A DNA stretch of 15,003 bases from an uncultured Eubacteriales bacterium (GCA_934462885.1 CAKSJC010000022.1:1-15003), one strand, 5' to 3'; numbered from the stretch's first letter, positions 7,989 through 14,927 are shown. The notes: generated from the letters alone by a model not told the origin. Program-made: numbers and translations.

Positions 7989-8624
7989 TCAGTCTTCCTG
8001 CCCTGTTTCGGCGGAATCACGGAATATCGCGTTGATTATAATTTCCGCAAGCGCGCCGACAAGGAATATCACCCATGATACAGCCCAGCCGCCGAAAATA
8101 AACGAACCTGCGAAATATATTATGACGATATATAACCACATTATTTTTGAAATCCCTTTTTTCATCGTCCGACGCAGGCTTTCCCCTCGGTTATACTTTT
8201 TCACCATACCGATAAGGACTGATCCTATGCTTCCCCACAGAAATACAAGCCACGACAAATTCCAGTGTCCGAACCTCATGCTGAAAAGAAAATAGAAAAT
8301 AACGATCAACAACCACATGGACGTTTCAATAGTGTCAAGTATCCCCTTTTCCTTCTTATTCTTCTTTTTCCCTCCTGATTTTTCGCGGTCTCCCTGCGCC
8401 TTCCGTTTTTGTTCGCTTTTCGGAATTGAGTTGAACATTTCCCTTATTTTTTCGGTATCCGAAAGAATGGCTCTGTATGCGTCAAGCTCAGACTTGCCGG
8501 ATTCAATGATCTTGTCGTACTGATCGTTCATAATCTTCGTCACGTCGTCCAGCTTTGCTTCCGCAGCCGCGCCCCCGACCTCGTCGCATATTTGTTTTAT
8601 CTTTTTGTCAAGCTCTTTTTTCAT
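7989..8624 (-). CDS. Small membrane protein with a charged cytoplasmic N-terminus and a duplicated two-helix module
   Basis: No firm family assignment; about 211 residues from ATG 8624. The N-terminal ~90 residues are charged and helical (EVGGAAAEAKLDDVTKI..., SGKSELDAYRAIL). They resemble the HAAS-type or permease-prefix region of Firmicute membrane regulators. A Lys-rich linker follows, then two copies of a membrane module with the shared pattern W-L-x-I-V-I-x-Y-F...F-G-x-W...S-W-x-x-F-L-x-G. Each probably forms a helical hairpin, giving four membrane helices. Three starts are possible: GTG 8666, which overlaps the upstream gene, ATG 8642 and ATG 8624. Only the last has a Shine-Dalgarno-like AGGT, about 9 bases upstream. 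It directly follows the M23-protein gene and is probably translated from the same mRNA. Confidence 0.75.
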   Translation of the reverse strand: MKKELDKKIKQICDEVGGAAAEAKLDDVTKIMNDQYDKIIESGKSELDAYRAILSDTEKIREMFNSIPKSEQKRKAQGDREKSGGKKKNKKEKGILDTIETSMWLLIVIFYFLFSMRFGHWNLSWLVFLWGSIGSVLIGMVKKYNRGESLRRTMKKGISKIMWLYIVIIYFAGSFIFGGWAVSWVIFLVGALAEIIINAIFRDSAETGQED

Positions 8625-8646
8625 TTTTATTATACCTGCCATTAGT

Positions 8647-10419
8647 TCAGTTTTGATCTGTCTCACTTACGTATTTCCAGTTCATCCCGTAACTGCTGCA
8701 TATATATGTGTCATTCGGAAGATATACGGCGTTTTCCGCTCTGATATCTCCGCTGCCGATCTTCATATTCTCATTATATTTTCCGCGGTAAAACGCTATG
8801 TGAACATGCTTTCCCGACGCTGCCCCGTAGCTTCCGCTGTCATAAAAATATTCGCCTTGTTTTATTTCAGCGCCGACCGAAATATCGGAAATATCATCGT
8901 CGTGCATGAACGCCGCCGTCATATAATCAAGCGTTCCGTCAGCATACAGTACCTTTGATGCGCTTTCTATCCACACCGCGTTGCATGTGTTCTCGGAGGT
9001 TTCCGTTTTCACTATAACTCCGTCAAACGGAGAATAAACACGTGTTTCCGACGGTCTTATATCGATCGCGTTCTGATTTTGATGAGAATATTCATCGTAT
9101 GCTCCCTGAGTTACATCAAGAGAGCGCGAGACGAATACCGCAAGTTCCTCGCCTTTTTTGTTCGTGACAGCGCATTTTTCAAGCTCCCATGCGCTGTATG
9201 TCTTATTATCTGAAAAAGAAACTCCCGTGACTTTTTCCGTATTTTTACCGTCTGCGGTGGATTTTGATTCCGTATCGGCGCTGAGCATTGAACCGTCCGG
9301 AGCAGACTCGAAAAAGAATCCTCCGCCGGGCGCCGATCTTATGTAAAACTCTTCGGGTTCGTACGCATCCGAAATGCAAAGCGCGGCTCCGTTACCCGAT
9401 ATTTCCGTGCCGCTTCGTTCAACCGCGACTCCGAGTTCCCCTCCGACCGCGACGGAATATATGCGATACGTTCCGCACTCGGTACGTGCTACGCGAAATA
9501 TTTCCGTTATCTCTCCGCTTTCTTCGGTAAGAACAACATCCGCGCGATCTGAATTTTCGTTTTTCACGGCTTTAAGCGTTAAGCCGTTTTTCTTTGATCT
9601 AAGCTTATAGTATCCGTCGGGGACAGTGATATTTTCACCGTATCCGACCGCTTTTATATATTCTTCCGTTTCGCCGCGGTCACTGTTCCAAAGAAGAAAT
9701 ACGGCGTCGGTATAGTCTATCGCACCGCGGTCGACAAGAACGTCCGAGTAAACTCTGTCGGAACCTTTTATCACGGTGCGGAAAGTATTGTACATTGTCA
9801 AAGCGGCGCGTCCTCTCGTTATCGACTCTGCACCGTCTTCCGTTATCCGTGAAGCGCGCCCGGCGTCGTATATTCCGAGAGAGTACGCGTATTCCGACGC
9901 TGTTTCCGAGGTATAGTCGCCATCTTCCGCACGATATCCGAGAGCGTAGAGAGCATAACTCATAAATCTTTCTGTCGATTCCGTGCTGTTTGGGTAAAAA
10001 TTTTCCTCTCCCATAAGAGCTATATCGTCGACCAACCCGCAAGAAAACACATATCCAACGTAATCCGACGCCCACTCGGGAACATCGGAAAACGGATGCG
10101 GATATGCTTTTTCCGCGGCATCTTCTTCCGCTCCGAAAAGACGGACGGCAAGTATAACCGCCTCAAGGCGCGTGAGTTCACGCTCAAGCTCGAACTCTGT
10201 TTCTTCGCTGTCATCCGCTCGTTTGCCGTCTATCATCCCGAGGCAGTATAACCTGTTTGCAGCTTCTTTTTCGCTTAATTCCGAACCTACCGTTATTTTT
10301 GAGTCTGTATTTGAACCTATGCGGACATTGCCGGCAGACGTTAACATATCGGCGCGTCCGAACGAGGACAGTGCAATAATTGCAGACAGCGCCAATGATA
10401 ATGTTATCGCTGGTTTCAT
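8647..10419 (-). CDS. Secreted SLH / lectin-like / M23 metallopeptidase-like protein
   Basis: Exported cell-surface protein of 590 residues. Residues 1-23 form a signal peptide. Residues about 45-225 contain SLH-like repeats (ELTRLEAVILAVRLFG, FSDVPEWASDYVGYVFSCGLV, ITRGRAALTMYNTF) that would bind wall polymers. Residues about 265-415 look like a beta-trefoil ricin-type domain (GYYKLRSKKNGLTLKAV). Residues about 435-550 match the M23 peptidase fold: H446 with N-A-I-D (D453), YSPFDGVIV, a His equivalent to the YaHL position (H506), VGAEIKQGEYFYDSGSYG, and the HxH pair H538/H540. If active it would cut peptidoglycan cross-links. The spacing from H446 to D453 is longer than classic HxxxD, so activity is likely but not proven. 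The start is supported by AAAGGA 9 bases upstream. Confidence 0.85.
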   Translation of the reverse strand: MKPAITLSLALSAIIALSSFGRADMLTSAGNVRIGSNTDSKITVGSELSEKEAANRLYCLGMIDGKRADDSEETEFELERELTRLEAVILAVRLFGAEEDAAEKAYPHPFSDVPEWASDYVGYVFSCGLVDDIALMGEENFYPNSTESTERFMSYALYALGYRAEDGDYTSETASEYAYSLGIYDAGRASRITEDGAESITRGRAALTMYNTFRTVIKGSDRVYSDVLVDRGAIDYTDAVFLLWNSDRGETEEYIKAVGYGENITVPDGYYKLRSKKNGLTLKAVKNENSDRADVVLTEESGEITEIFRVARTECGTYRIYSVAVGGELGVAVERSGTEISGNGAALCISDAYEPEEFYIRSAPGGGFFFESAPDGSMLSADTESKSTADGKNTEKVTGVSFSDNKTYSAWELEKCAVTNKKGEELAVFVSRSLDVTQGAYDEYSHQNQNAIDIRPSETRVYSPFDGVIVKTETSENTCNAVWIESASKVLYADGTLDYMTAAFMHDDDISDISVGAEIKQGEYFYDSGSYGAASGKHVHIAFYRGKYNENMKIGSGDIRAENAVYLPNDTYICSSYGMNWKYVSETDQN

Positions 10420-10528
10420 ATATATTTTTCCTTTATTTTCGCTTATGCCGGACGTTCGGCGTGGGTTTTATCCGTTCTGCGGCGTTTCCCTTCGGTTGCG
10501 GCAGGTTGAAAGTATGTTTACTCTTGGT

Positions 10529-10643
10529 TGTGCGCTTTCGTTTTCTTTTGTTGTACGTCGGCTTGCACCATTCTTCGGAGGTTGCCTTTGGCAACCTCAT
10601 ATACACAACCGCTGAATGTGTGCTTTTGTTTTCTTTTGTTGTG
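10529..10643 (-). repeat. Pair of imperfect direct repeats in the SLH-M23 leader
   Basis: Copies at 10529-10555 and 10617-10643 match at 24 of 27 bases, with the shared core GTTTTCTTTTGTTGT on the + strand, 88 bases apart. On the transcript they read as ACAACAAAAGAAAAC, a purine-rich unstructured motif on either side of the central hairpin. Confidence 0.75.
10578..10598 (-). repeat. Perfect 9-bp hairpin related to the dispersed repeat linker
   Basis: GAGGTTGCC and GGCAACCTC flank a TTT loop. The left side and its flank (TTCGGAGGTTGC) resemble the linker hairpin of the 94-bp repeat units (CTCGGAGGTTGCG...CAACCTC). There is no T run on either side, so it is not a classic terminator. Confidence 0.7.
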
Positions 10644-10646
10644 TAT

Positions 10647-10675
10647 ATTATACTGCATAAATGCATAGCAGTCAA
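10647..10675 (-). promoter_or_regulatory. Near-consensus sigma-A promoter of the SLH-M23 gene
   Basis: Read on the - strand: TTGACT (10675-10670), 17 bases, then TATAAT (10652-10647). One mismatch from consensus at -35, a perfect -10 box and ideal spacing make this the strongest promoter in the window. Transcription should start near 10640. Confidence 0.88.
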
Positions 10676-10764
10676 GAAAAATAGCTGTTTTCCAATATTT
10701 ACATAAAAGACAAACCAATTACTCTTCTTCTGCTTTATCGGGGAAATCTACGATGCATACCATC

Positions 10765-10900
10765 GAGTGGGGATAATATTTAGTGTGTAAATAAAGAAAA
10801 CCGCCCCACTCCCGAGGTGCAGCTTTACTTTAAAGTGGGGATAATTTTCAGCCTATAATTGAAGTAATCCTCCCCACTCACGAGGTTGCGGCTTTTACTG
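10765..10900 (+). repeat. Two tandem units of the dispersed hairpin repeat family
   Basis: Unit A has arms GAGTGGGG (10765-10772) and CCCCACTC (10804-10811) with a 31-nt loop. Unit B has arms AGTGGGG (10834-10840) and CCCCACT (10872-10878), also with a 31-nt loop. Both left arms are followed by ATAAT. The joint between them, GAGGTGCAGCTTTACTTT, is identical to the reverse complement of the joint in the 13880-14139 array. The array therefore lies in the opposite orientation here. Unit B overlaps the 3' end of the GDPD-like gene. Confidence 0.85.
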
Positions 10901-11711
10901 TCGAGTCGCAGTAAACTCCGGAAGCTCCGATATCAAAATACCGCCTTGCCTCCTCTTTCCCGTCTACGGTGTGGACAAAAAATGCGACTCCGTGTTCGAC
11001 GAAAGCGTCCGTCAGTCCATACTCCTGTTCCGCAAGCATGACAGGCAGCGTTATCCCAACCAGCTCATGCGTGAGCGCAAACTCGCACAGCGCCGCGGCA
11101 TCTGTTTTTTCCTCCCACTTCATTCGATAAAGAGTCAGTACGATATTCGTGTACCCAATCTCCCGCACAGCGTCATACTCCTCCGGGGAATATATCTGCG
11201 CTATAACGCGCGAAAGATCGTCTCCGCATTCTTCCGCAATTATTCTTAACGCCCGGATATTGTCCTCCTTGACGTCGGTTACCATATAGATATCCTTGTT
11301 TTCAACAATAAACTTCGCCGCGTCCGAAACCGACATCGGAGTCAGATAACCGCATATCTTTTCGTTCATAAACTCATCAAATGTCAAAACTCCCGCTTTT
11401 TTTATAAATCCGCCGTTCCAGTCGTGTATGCACACAAGCTCTACGTCCGACGTAAAGCTGAAATCAAGCTCCACTGCCCCGACGCCGGCTTCCGCGCACC
11501 TTTCAAGAGCCTCGGCAGAATTGGTTCTGTCAAAAATAAGAGCGTTTCCCTCTTCATCATACACAACGACTCTTCCCCCGCCGTGAACGGTATACTTCAT
11601 AGCGCTTCGCGCGTCGGGCGGCGCGTCTCTCTCGGACGTGCATCCCGAAATATATACCGACACAAACGATAATACAACCCACAAAACGAAAACAGGCAGT
11701 ATCTTTTTCAC
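10878..11711 (-). CDS. Glycerophosphodiester phosphodiesterase-like lipoprotein
   Basis: Lipid-anchored extracellular protein of 277 residues. The signal peptide has lipobox ISGC (Cys24). The TIM-barrel PI-PLC/GDPD superfamily signature is present in a variant form: HGGG (His43) where classic enzymes have H-R, TNSAEAL (63-69) in place of P-E-N-T, then ELDFS (Glu81, Asp83) and IHDW (His96, Asp97), and the C-terminal VHTVDGKEEARRYFDIGASG. Metal and catalytic residues Glu/Asp and His are kept, so hydrolysis of a glycerophosphodiester or related polar-lipid head group is plausible. The start is GTG 11711 behind AAGGGGGA. The upstream terminator at 11736-11785 suggests a separate promoter, for which I see no clear match. 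The last codons (AATS, stop) lie in the repeat at 10765-10900, so the C-terminus has been shaped by that element. Confidence 0.85.
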   Translation of the reverse strand: MKKILPVFVLWVVLSFVSVYISGCTSERDAPPDARSAMKYTVHGGGRVVVYDEEGNALIFDRTNSAEALERCAEAGVGAVELDFSFTSDVELVCIHDWNGGFIKKAGVLTFDEFMNEKICGYLTPMSVSDAAKFIVENKDIYMVTDVKEDNIRALRIIAEECGDDLSRVIAQIYSPEEYDAVREIGYTNIVLTLYRMKWEEKTDAAALCEFALTHELVGITLPVMLAEQEYGLTDAFVEHGVAFFVHTVDGKEEARRYFDIGASGVYCDSTVKAATS

Positions 11712-11735
11712 ACCGAATCCCCCTTATATGCAGCT

Positions 11736-11785
11736 TAATAAAAAACGGAAGCTGAAAAATTCAACTTCCGTTTGTTTTGTTTTTA
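11736..11785 (-). terminator. Bidirectional rho-independent terminator after ispH-rpsA
   Basis: Read on the - strand, ACGGAAGTTGAA pairs with TTCAGCTTCCGT (one G-T wobble) around a 3-nt loop and is followed by TTTTTTATT. On the + strand it is followed by GTTTTGTTTTT. It lies 40 bases after the ispH-rpsA stop and separates that gene from the GDPD-like gene. Confidence 0.92.
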
Positions 11786-11824
11786 AGCAGAGACGGGTTT
11801 TACGCCGCTCTTATTTCCGCAGTC

Positions 11825-13846
11825 TCACTCAGCGTCGGATGTTTCTTCGGCTTCAGCGTCTGCTTCGTCTGCTCCCTCATCCGCGTTGTCCTCTAAAAGA
11901 GCGCGAATAGAAAGGCTTACTTTCTGATTTTCATTGTCGATAGCGGTAATCTTCGCTTCAACTTCCTGTCCTACTGACAGAACATCCTCGGGCTTTGCGA
12001 TCTTGTGGTCCGCAATCTGGCTGATGTGGATAAGTCCGTCGCATCCGGGAACGATTTCGGCAAACGCGCCGAAAGGCATGAGACTTACGATCTTAACTGT
12101 CGCAACGTCGCCTTCTGCATATTTTGATGTGAAGATGTTCCAAGGATTCATATCGTCTGTCTTGTAGCCGAGAGATATTCTTTCTTTCTCACGGTCAAAA
12201 GCCTTAACGTATACGTGGATAACGTCTCCGACTTTAACAACTTCGGAAGGATGCTTGATACGTCTCCAAGAAAGCTCGGAGGTATGTACCATACCGTCAA
12301 CTCCGCCGAGATCTACGAATGCGCCGAAATCCGTAAGGCTCTTTACAGCTCCGTCAAATTCCATGCCTTCTGCGATCGCGTTCCAGAAAGCTTCTCTCTT
12401 AGCCTTGCGCTCCTCGTTGCGTACAACGCGGATGGATGCGTATGCTCTCTTGCGCTCGGGCTTTATTTCGATGATCTTTACTCTCTGCGTCGTGTTTACG
12501 AGAGTGGAAAGATCTCCGTCTTTCGGAACTCCCGTGTGAGAAGCGGGAATAAATACTCTGACGGAATCGATTGAAATAATAACGCCGCCTTTTACGACTT
12601 CAACGATCTTTCCTTCAAGGATCTCTCCGGATTCGTAAGCCGCTACAATCTTATCCCAGTTGGAGTCGGAATCAACTCTTGTTTTATCAAGCGTCGCGAT
12701 ACCGTCGATGTCGGAAACCTTAACTACCTTTGCTTTGACTGAATCTCCTACCTTGAAGAGACTGTCAAGCTTAACCTGAGGATCGTCTGTTGCTTTGTCA
12801 TGTGTGATGACGCCTGTTGTCTTTGCGCCGAGATCTACGTGTATCTCGTTTTGAGAAATGGACGTTATAACGCCTTCGACGATATCTCCTGTATTTAAAG
12901 TTTTGAATGAATTCTCGAGAAGTTCAGCAAAGTTTTCTGCTTGCTCGTTCATAGTTTTATATACCTCCTGAATTAAACTGTCGGGGGTGGATGCTCCCGC
13001 AGTTATTGATACTGTTTGATCGGCGTCCGCTTTTATCTTCCGGCACTCGTCCGGCGAGTCTATGAAATATACCCGGCTGCAATACCTGCCGGCTATATCG
13101 CGCAGTTTATTCGAATTAGAGCTGTCGGGACTGCCGATTACTATCACTACATCTGAATTTGCCGCAATGTCAGCGATCTCATTTTGACGTAATTGTGTAA
13201 CATTACATATTGTATCAAAAATTAAGGCATTTGTATATACCTTTTTGATAAAATTTATACTTTTTTTCCATTCAGACAAATTTTGTGTGGTTTGAGCTGC
13301 CACTGTTATCACTTTTGCACTGTTTTTTTCGGGCGAGTGTGATTTCAGCCAATCCTCGGTCTCATTGGAATTACCGAGCACAAGTTTTTCTCCGGAGGCG
13401 CAGCTCATAATCCCCTCGACTTCCGGATGATTGCGGTCGCCGATAAGGATAAATATCCGTCCGTCTCCCGAATTGTCACGTGCGATCTCGCGCACTTTTC
13501 TGACATATGGGCAGGTACAGTCGAGAAGTTTGAAATTTATATTCCGCTCGGCGCACGAAGAAAGAATATTAACAATCTCCGCGCATTCGCCGTGCGCTCT
13601 TATGACAACGGTTATTTTTTCACCGTCGTCCCCCATAGCCGTTACGCGCCCGATATCTTCTCTCGATATCTCCCGCGCGCCTTTTTTCATTATTGATTCT
13701 ATGTAATTATTATTGTGTATTATCCGTCCTAAGGTAAATACCTTTCTGCCGTCCGTTTCAGAGTGCGACAGCTCTTCTTCAAGAGCCTCCGCCGCTCTCC
13801 TCACACCGAAACAAAAGCCCGCATGTTCGGCTATTTTTATATTCAT
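11825..13846 (-). CDS. ispH: Fused IspH (HMBPP reductase) and ribosomal protein S1
   Basis: Bifunctional protein of 673 residues, a fusion known from Clostridia. Residues 1-298 are IspH, the [4Fe-4S] enzyme that reduces HMBPP to IPP and DMAPP at the end of the MEP pathway. The cluster cysteines are Cys12 (AGFCFGV), Cys112 (CTCPYV) and Cys214 (ICNVTQ). His44, His85 (RAHG), the HPEVEG motif with His140/Glu142, TTQ and the S-x-N loop (SSNSNK) complete the active site. Residues about 319-645 hold four S1 RNA-binding domains, the last two with GAFVDLGGVDGMVH and GAFAEIVPGCDGLIH. An acidic tail ends the protein. The start has AGAGGA 6 bases upstream. Codon choice changes at the junction: Ile is mostly ATA in the IspH part and mostly ATC/ATT in the S1 part. 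A strong internal ribosome site lies at the same place. Confidence 0.97.
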   Translation of the reverse strand: MNIKIAEHAGFCFGVRRAAEALEEELSHSETDGRKVFTLGRIIHNNNYIESIMKKGAREISREDIGRVTAMGDDGEKITVVIRAHGECAEIVNILSSCAERNINFKLLDCTCPYVRKVREIARDNSGDGRIFILIGDRNHPEVEGIMSCASGEKLVLGNSNETEDWLKSHSPEKNSAKVITVAAQTTQNLSEWKKSINFIKKVYTNALIFDTICNVTQLRQNEIADIAANSDVVIVIGSPDSSNSNKLRDIAGRYCSRVYFIDSPDECRKIKADADQTVSITAGASTPDSLIQEVYKTMNEQAENFAELLENSFKTLNTGDIVEGVITSISQNEIHVDLGAKTTGVITHDKATDDPQVKLDSLFKVGDSVKAKVVKVSDIDGIATLDKTRVDSDSNWDKIVAAYESGEILEGKIVEVVKGGVIISIDSVRVFIPASHTGVPKDGDLSTLVNTTQRVKIIEIKPERKRAYASIRVVRNEERKAKREAFWNAIAEGMEFDGAVKSLTDFGAFVDLGGVDGMVHTSELSWRRIKHPSEVVKVGDVIHVYVKAFDREKERISLGYKTDDMNPWNIFTSKYAEGDVATVKIVSLMPFGAFAEIVPGCDGLIHISQIADHKIAKPEDVLSVGQEVEAKITAIDNENQKVSLSIRALLEDNADEGADEADAEAEETSDAE
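12950..12969 (-). promoter_or_regulatory. Internal ribosome binding site and start codon for free S1
   Basis: A perfect AGGAGG (12969-12964, - strand) is followed 11 bases later by in-frame ATG 12952, the Met299 codon of the fusion. Translation from there would give a 375-residue four-domain S1 protein. The SD bases also encode Gln-Glu-Val of the IspH C-terminus, so they could be coincidental. The coincidence with the domain boundary and codon shift makes use plausible. Confidence 0.5.
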
Positions 13847-13879
13847 CGTTTATCCTCTACATCAAAGCCGCTGCTTGAA

Positions 13880-14139
13880 GGTTGCGCGTAGCGTCAACCT
13901 CGGGAGCGGGGCGGTTTTTTCTGCTTATAGGCTGTTATATTATCCCCGACTGAAAGTAAAGCTGCACCTCGGAGGTTGCGCGTAGCGTCAACCTCGGGAG
14001 CGGGGCGGTTTTTTCTGCTTATAGGCTGTTATATTATCCCCGACTGAAAGTAAAGCTGCACCTCGGAGGTTGCGCGTAGCGTCAACCTCGGGAGCAGGGC
14101 GGTTTTTTCTGCTTATAGGCTGTTATATTATCCCTGCTC
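13880..14139 (-). repeat. Tandem array of 94-bp hairpin repeats between plsC and ispH-rpsA
   Basis: Two full 94-bp units (13880-13973, 13974-14067) are nearly identical, and a third (14068-14139) stops after the hairpin. Each carries a small linker hairpin (GGTTGCGC-GTA-GCGTCAACC with one bulged base) and a long-loop hairpin. The long-loop arms are CGGGG/CCCCG in units 1 and 2 (13907-13911 with 13944-13948; 14001-14005 with 14038-14042) and GAGCAGGG/CCCTGCTC in unit 3 (14092-14099 with 14132-14139). The loop is 32 nt in each. No spacer-like unique sequence occurs between units. The array occupies almost the whole gap and would be transcribed if plsC and ispH-rpsA form one operon. Confidence 0.93.
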
Positions 14140-14793
14140 GTCAGTCCCGACGTCCTTGTCGGGTTTCGGCAGAGTTATGTATTTATTCTCCGGAAGCTCG
14201 TTTCCGTATTTTATTGAGCATATGCGGTCGAAAATAATGCGCGCGGCGTTCGAATACTCGTTTCTTCCGCCTTTCGTGAAATTAAGTTCCTCAAAAGAAA
14301 GCGGCTTTCCGAACGTGACGCGGTTTTTTCGAAACATACCGGTTTTCATGCGGCTGTTCTCGATCATTACCGGAACTATCGGCGCCTTCGTATGGTAAGC
14401 TATCATCCCGACTCCGGCTTTTACTTCGGTGGTTCTGGGATCGGCTCCGCCGTAACGGTGCCCTTGAGGGAAAATACCGACGAGTTCGCCGCCCTCAATA
14501 AGCGATATCATATTCTTTATACTTCCGACGTCAAATCCTCCGCGGTCGACGGGAAATGCTCCGAGCGCTTTTATGAGGGGAGCTATCGGAGTTTTGAAAA
14601 GCTCCTTTTTCGCCATGTATCTCACCTGTCTGTCGGCTGCCGCAGATATCACCAAAACATCGGAAAACGCCGTATGGTTAGACGCAAGTATAGCTCCGCT
14701 TTTCGGAATATTTTCAACGCCGTGCGCGTCGATTCGGTAAAGCCGTCTCACGATCGGTCCGAAAGTCCTGTAAAATCTTTCGTAAAATGCCAT
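14128..14793 (-). CDS. plsC: 1-acyl-sn-glycerol-3-phosphate acyltransferase
   Basis: Membrane-associated acyltransferase of 221 residues that makes phosphatidic acid from lysophosphatidic acid, an early step in phospholipid synthesis. Motif I is NHTAFSD (His40, Asp45), motif II is GAFPVDRGG (79-87), motif III appears as FPQGHR (109-114) in place of the classic FPEGTR, and motif IV is PIVPVMI. The Gln in motif III is a conservative departure from Glu; the catalytic HX4D pair is intact. I chose ATG 14793 because AGGTGG lies 5 bases upstream. A GTG at 14802 would overlap that site. The last three codons and the stop (GAGCAGGGATAA) are the arm of the third hairpin repeat. A plsC gene upstream of ispH-rpsA is a familiar clostridial order, although the gene further upstream here is not recognised as the usual cmk. 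Confidence 0.95.
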   Translation of the reverse strand: MAFYERFYRTFGPIVRRLYRIDAHGVENIPKSGAILASNHTAFSDVLVISAAADRQVRYMAKKELFKTPIAPLIKALGAFPVDRGGFDVGSIKNMISLIEGGELVGIFPQGHRYGGADPRTTEVKAGVGMIAYHTKAPIVPVMIENSRMKTGMFRKNRVTFGKPLSFEELNFTKGGRNEYSNAARIIFDRICSIKYGNELPENKYITLPKPDKDVGTDEQG

Positions 14794-14927
14794 AACATCC
14801 ACCTAATCTCGGATTATTTCTTTAATATACCTTTTTATATATTATTAATTTAATATATCTTCCATATATTCATATATTACAGATATATCTCAGCTGATAA
14901 CGTATTTTTTCCAATACAGGCAAATCT
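14794..14927 (-). promoter_or_regulatory. AT-rich upstream region of plsC, probable promoter zone
   Basis: The stretch is very AT-rich with many overlapping TATATT and TATAAT-like hexamers, so no single -35/-10 pair can be chosen with confidence. The ribosome binding site AGGTGG lies at 14804-14799. No terminator hairpin with a T run is evident for the gene ending at 14928, so read-through into plsC is possible. Confidence 0.4.

Larger units (their letters stand above)
10420..10646 (-). other. Long 5' leader of the SLH-M23 gene
   Basis: The promoter at 10647-10675 implies a leader of about 220 nt before the start codon at 10419. It contains a perfect hairpin at 10578-10598 (GAGGTTGCC-TTT-GGCAACCTC) and two imperfect 27-base direct repeats flanking it (10529-10555 and 10617-10643). 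An open frame on this strand (10433-10675) starts inside the -35 box, so as drawn it is not translated. No known riboswitch class is recognised. Confidence 0.5.

Noticed and set aside
10433..10718. Small Lys/Arg-rich open frames on the - strand upstream of the SLH-M23 gene.
   Set aside because: The longer one starts in the -35 box of a near-consensus promoter, so it would not be on that transcript. Composition reflects the A-rich repeats. It could be a leader peptide only if translation starts further downstream, for which I see no clear site.
13880..14139. Tandem repeats considered as a CRISPR array.
   Set aside because: Units are 94 bp, contiguous, with no unique spacers between them, and no cas gene is in the window. 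They are tandem copies of a hairpin element.
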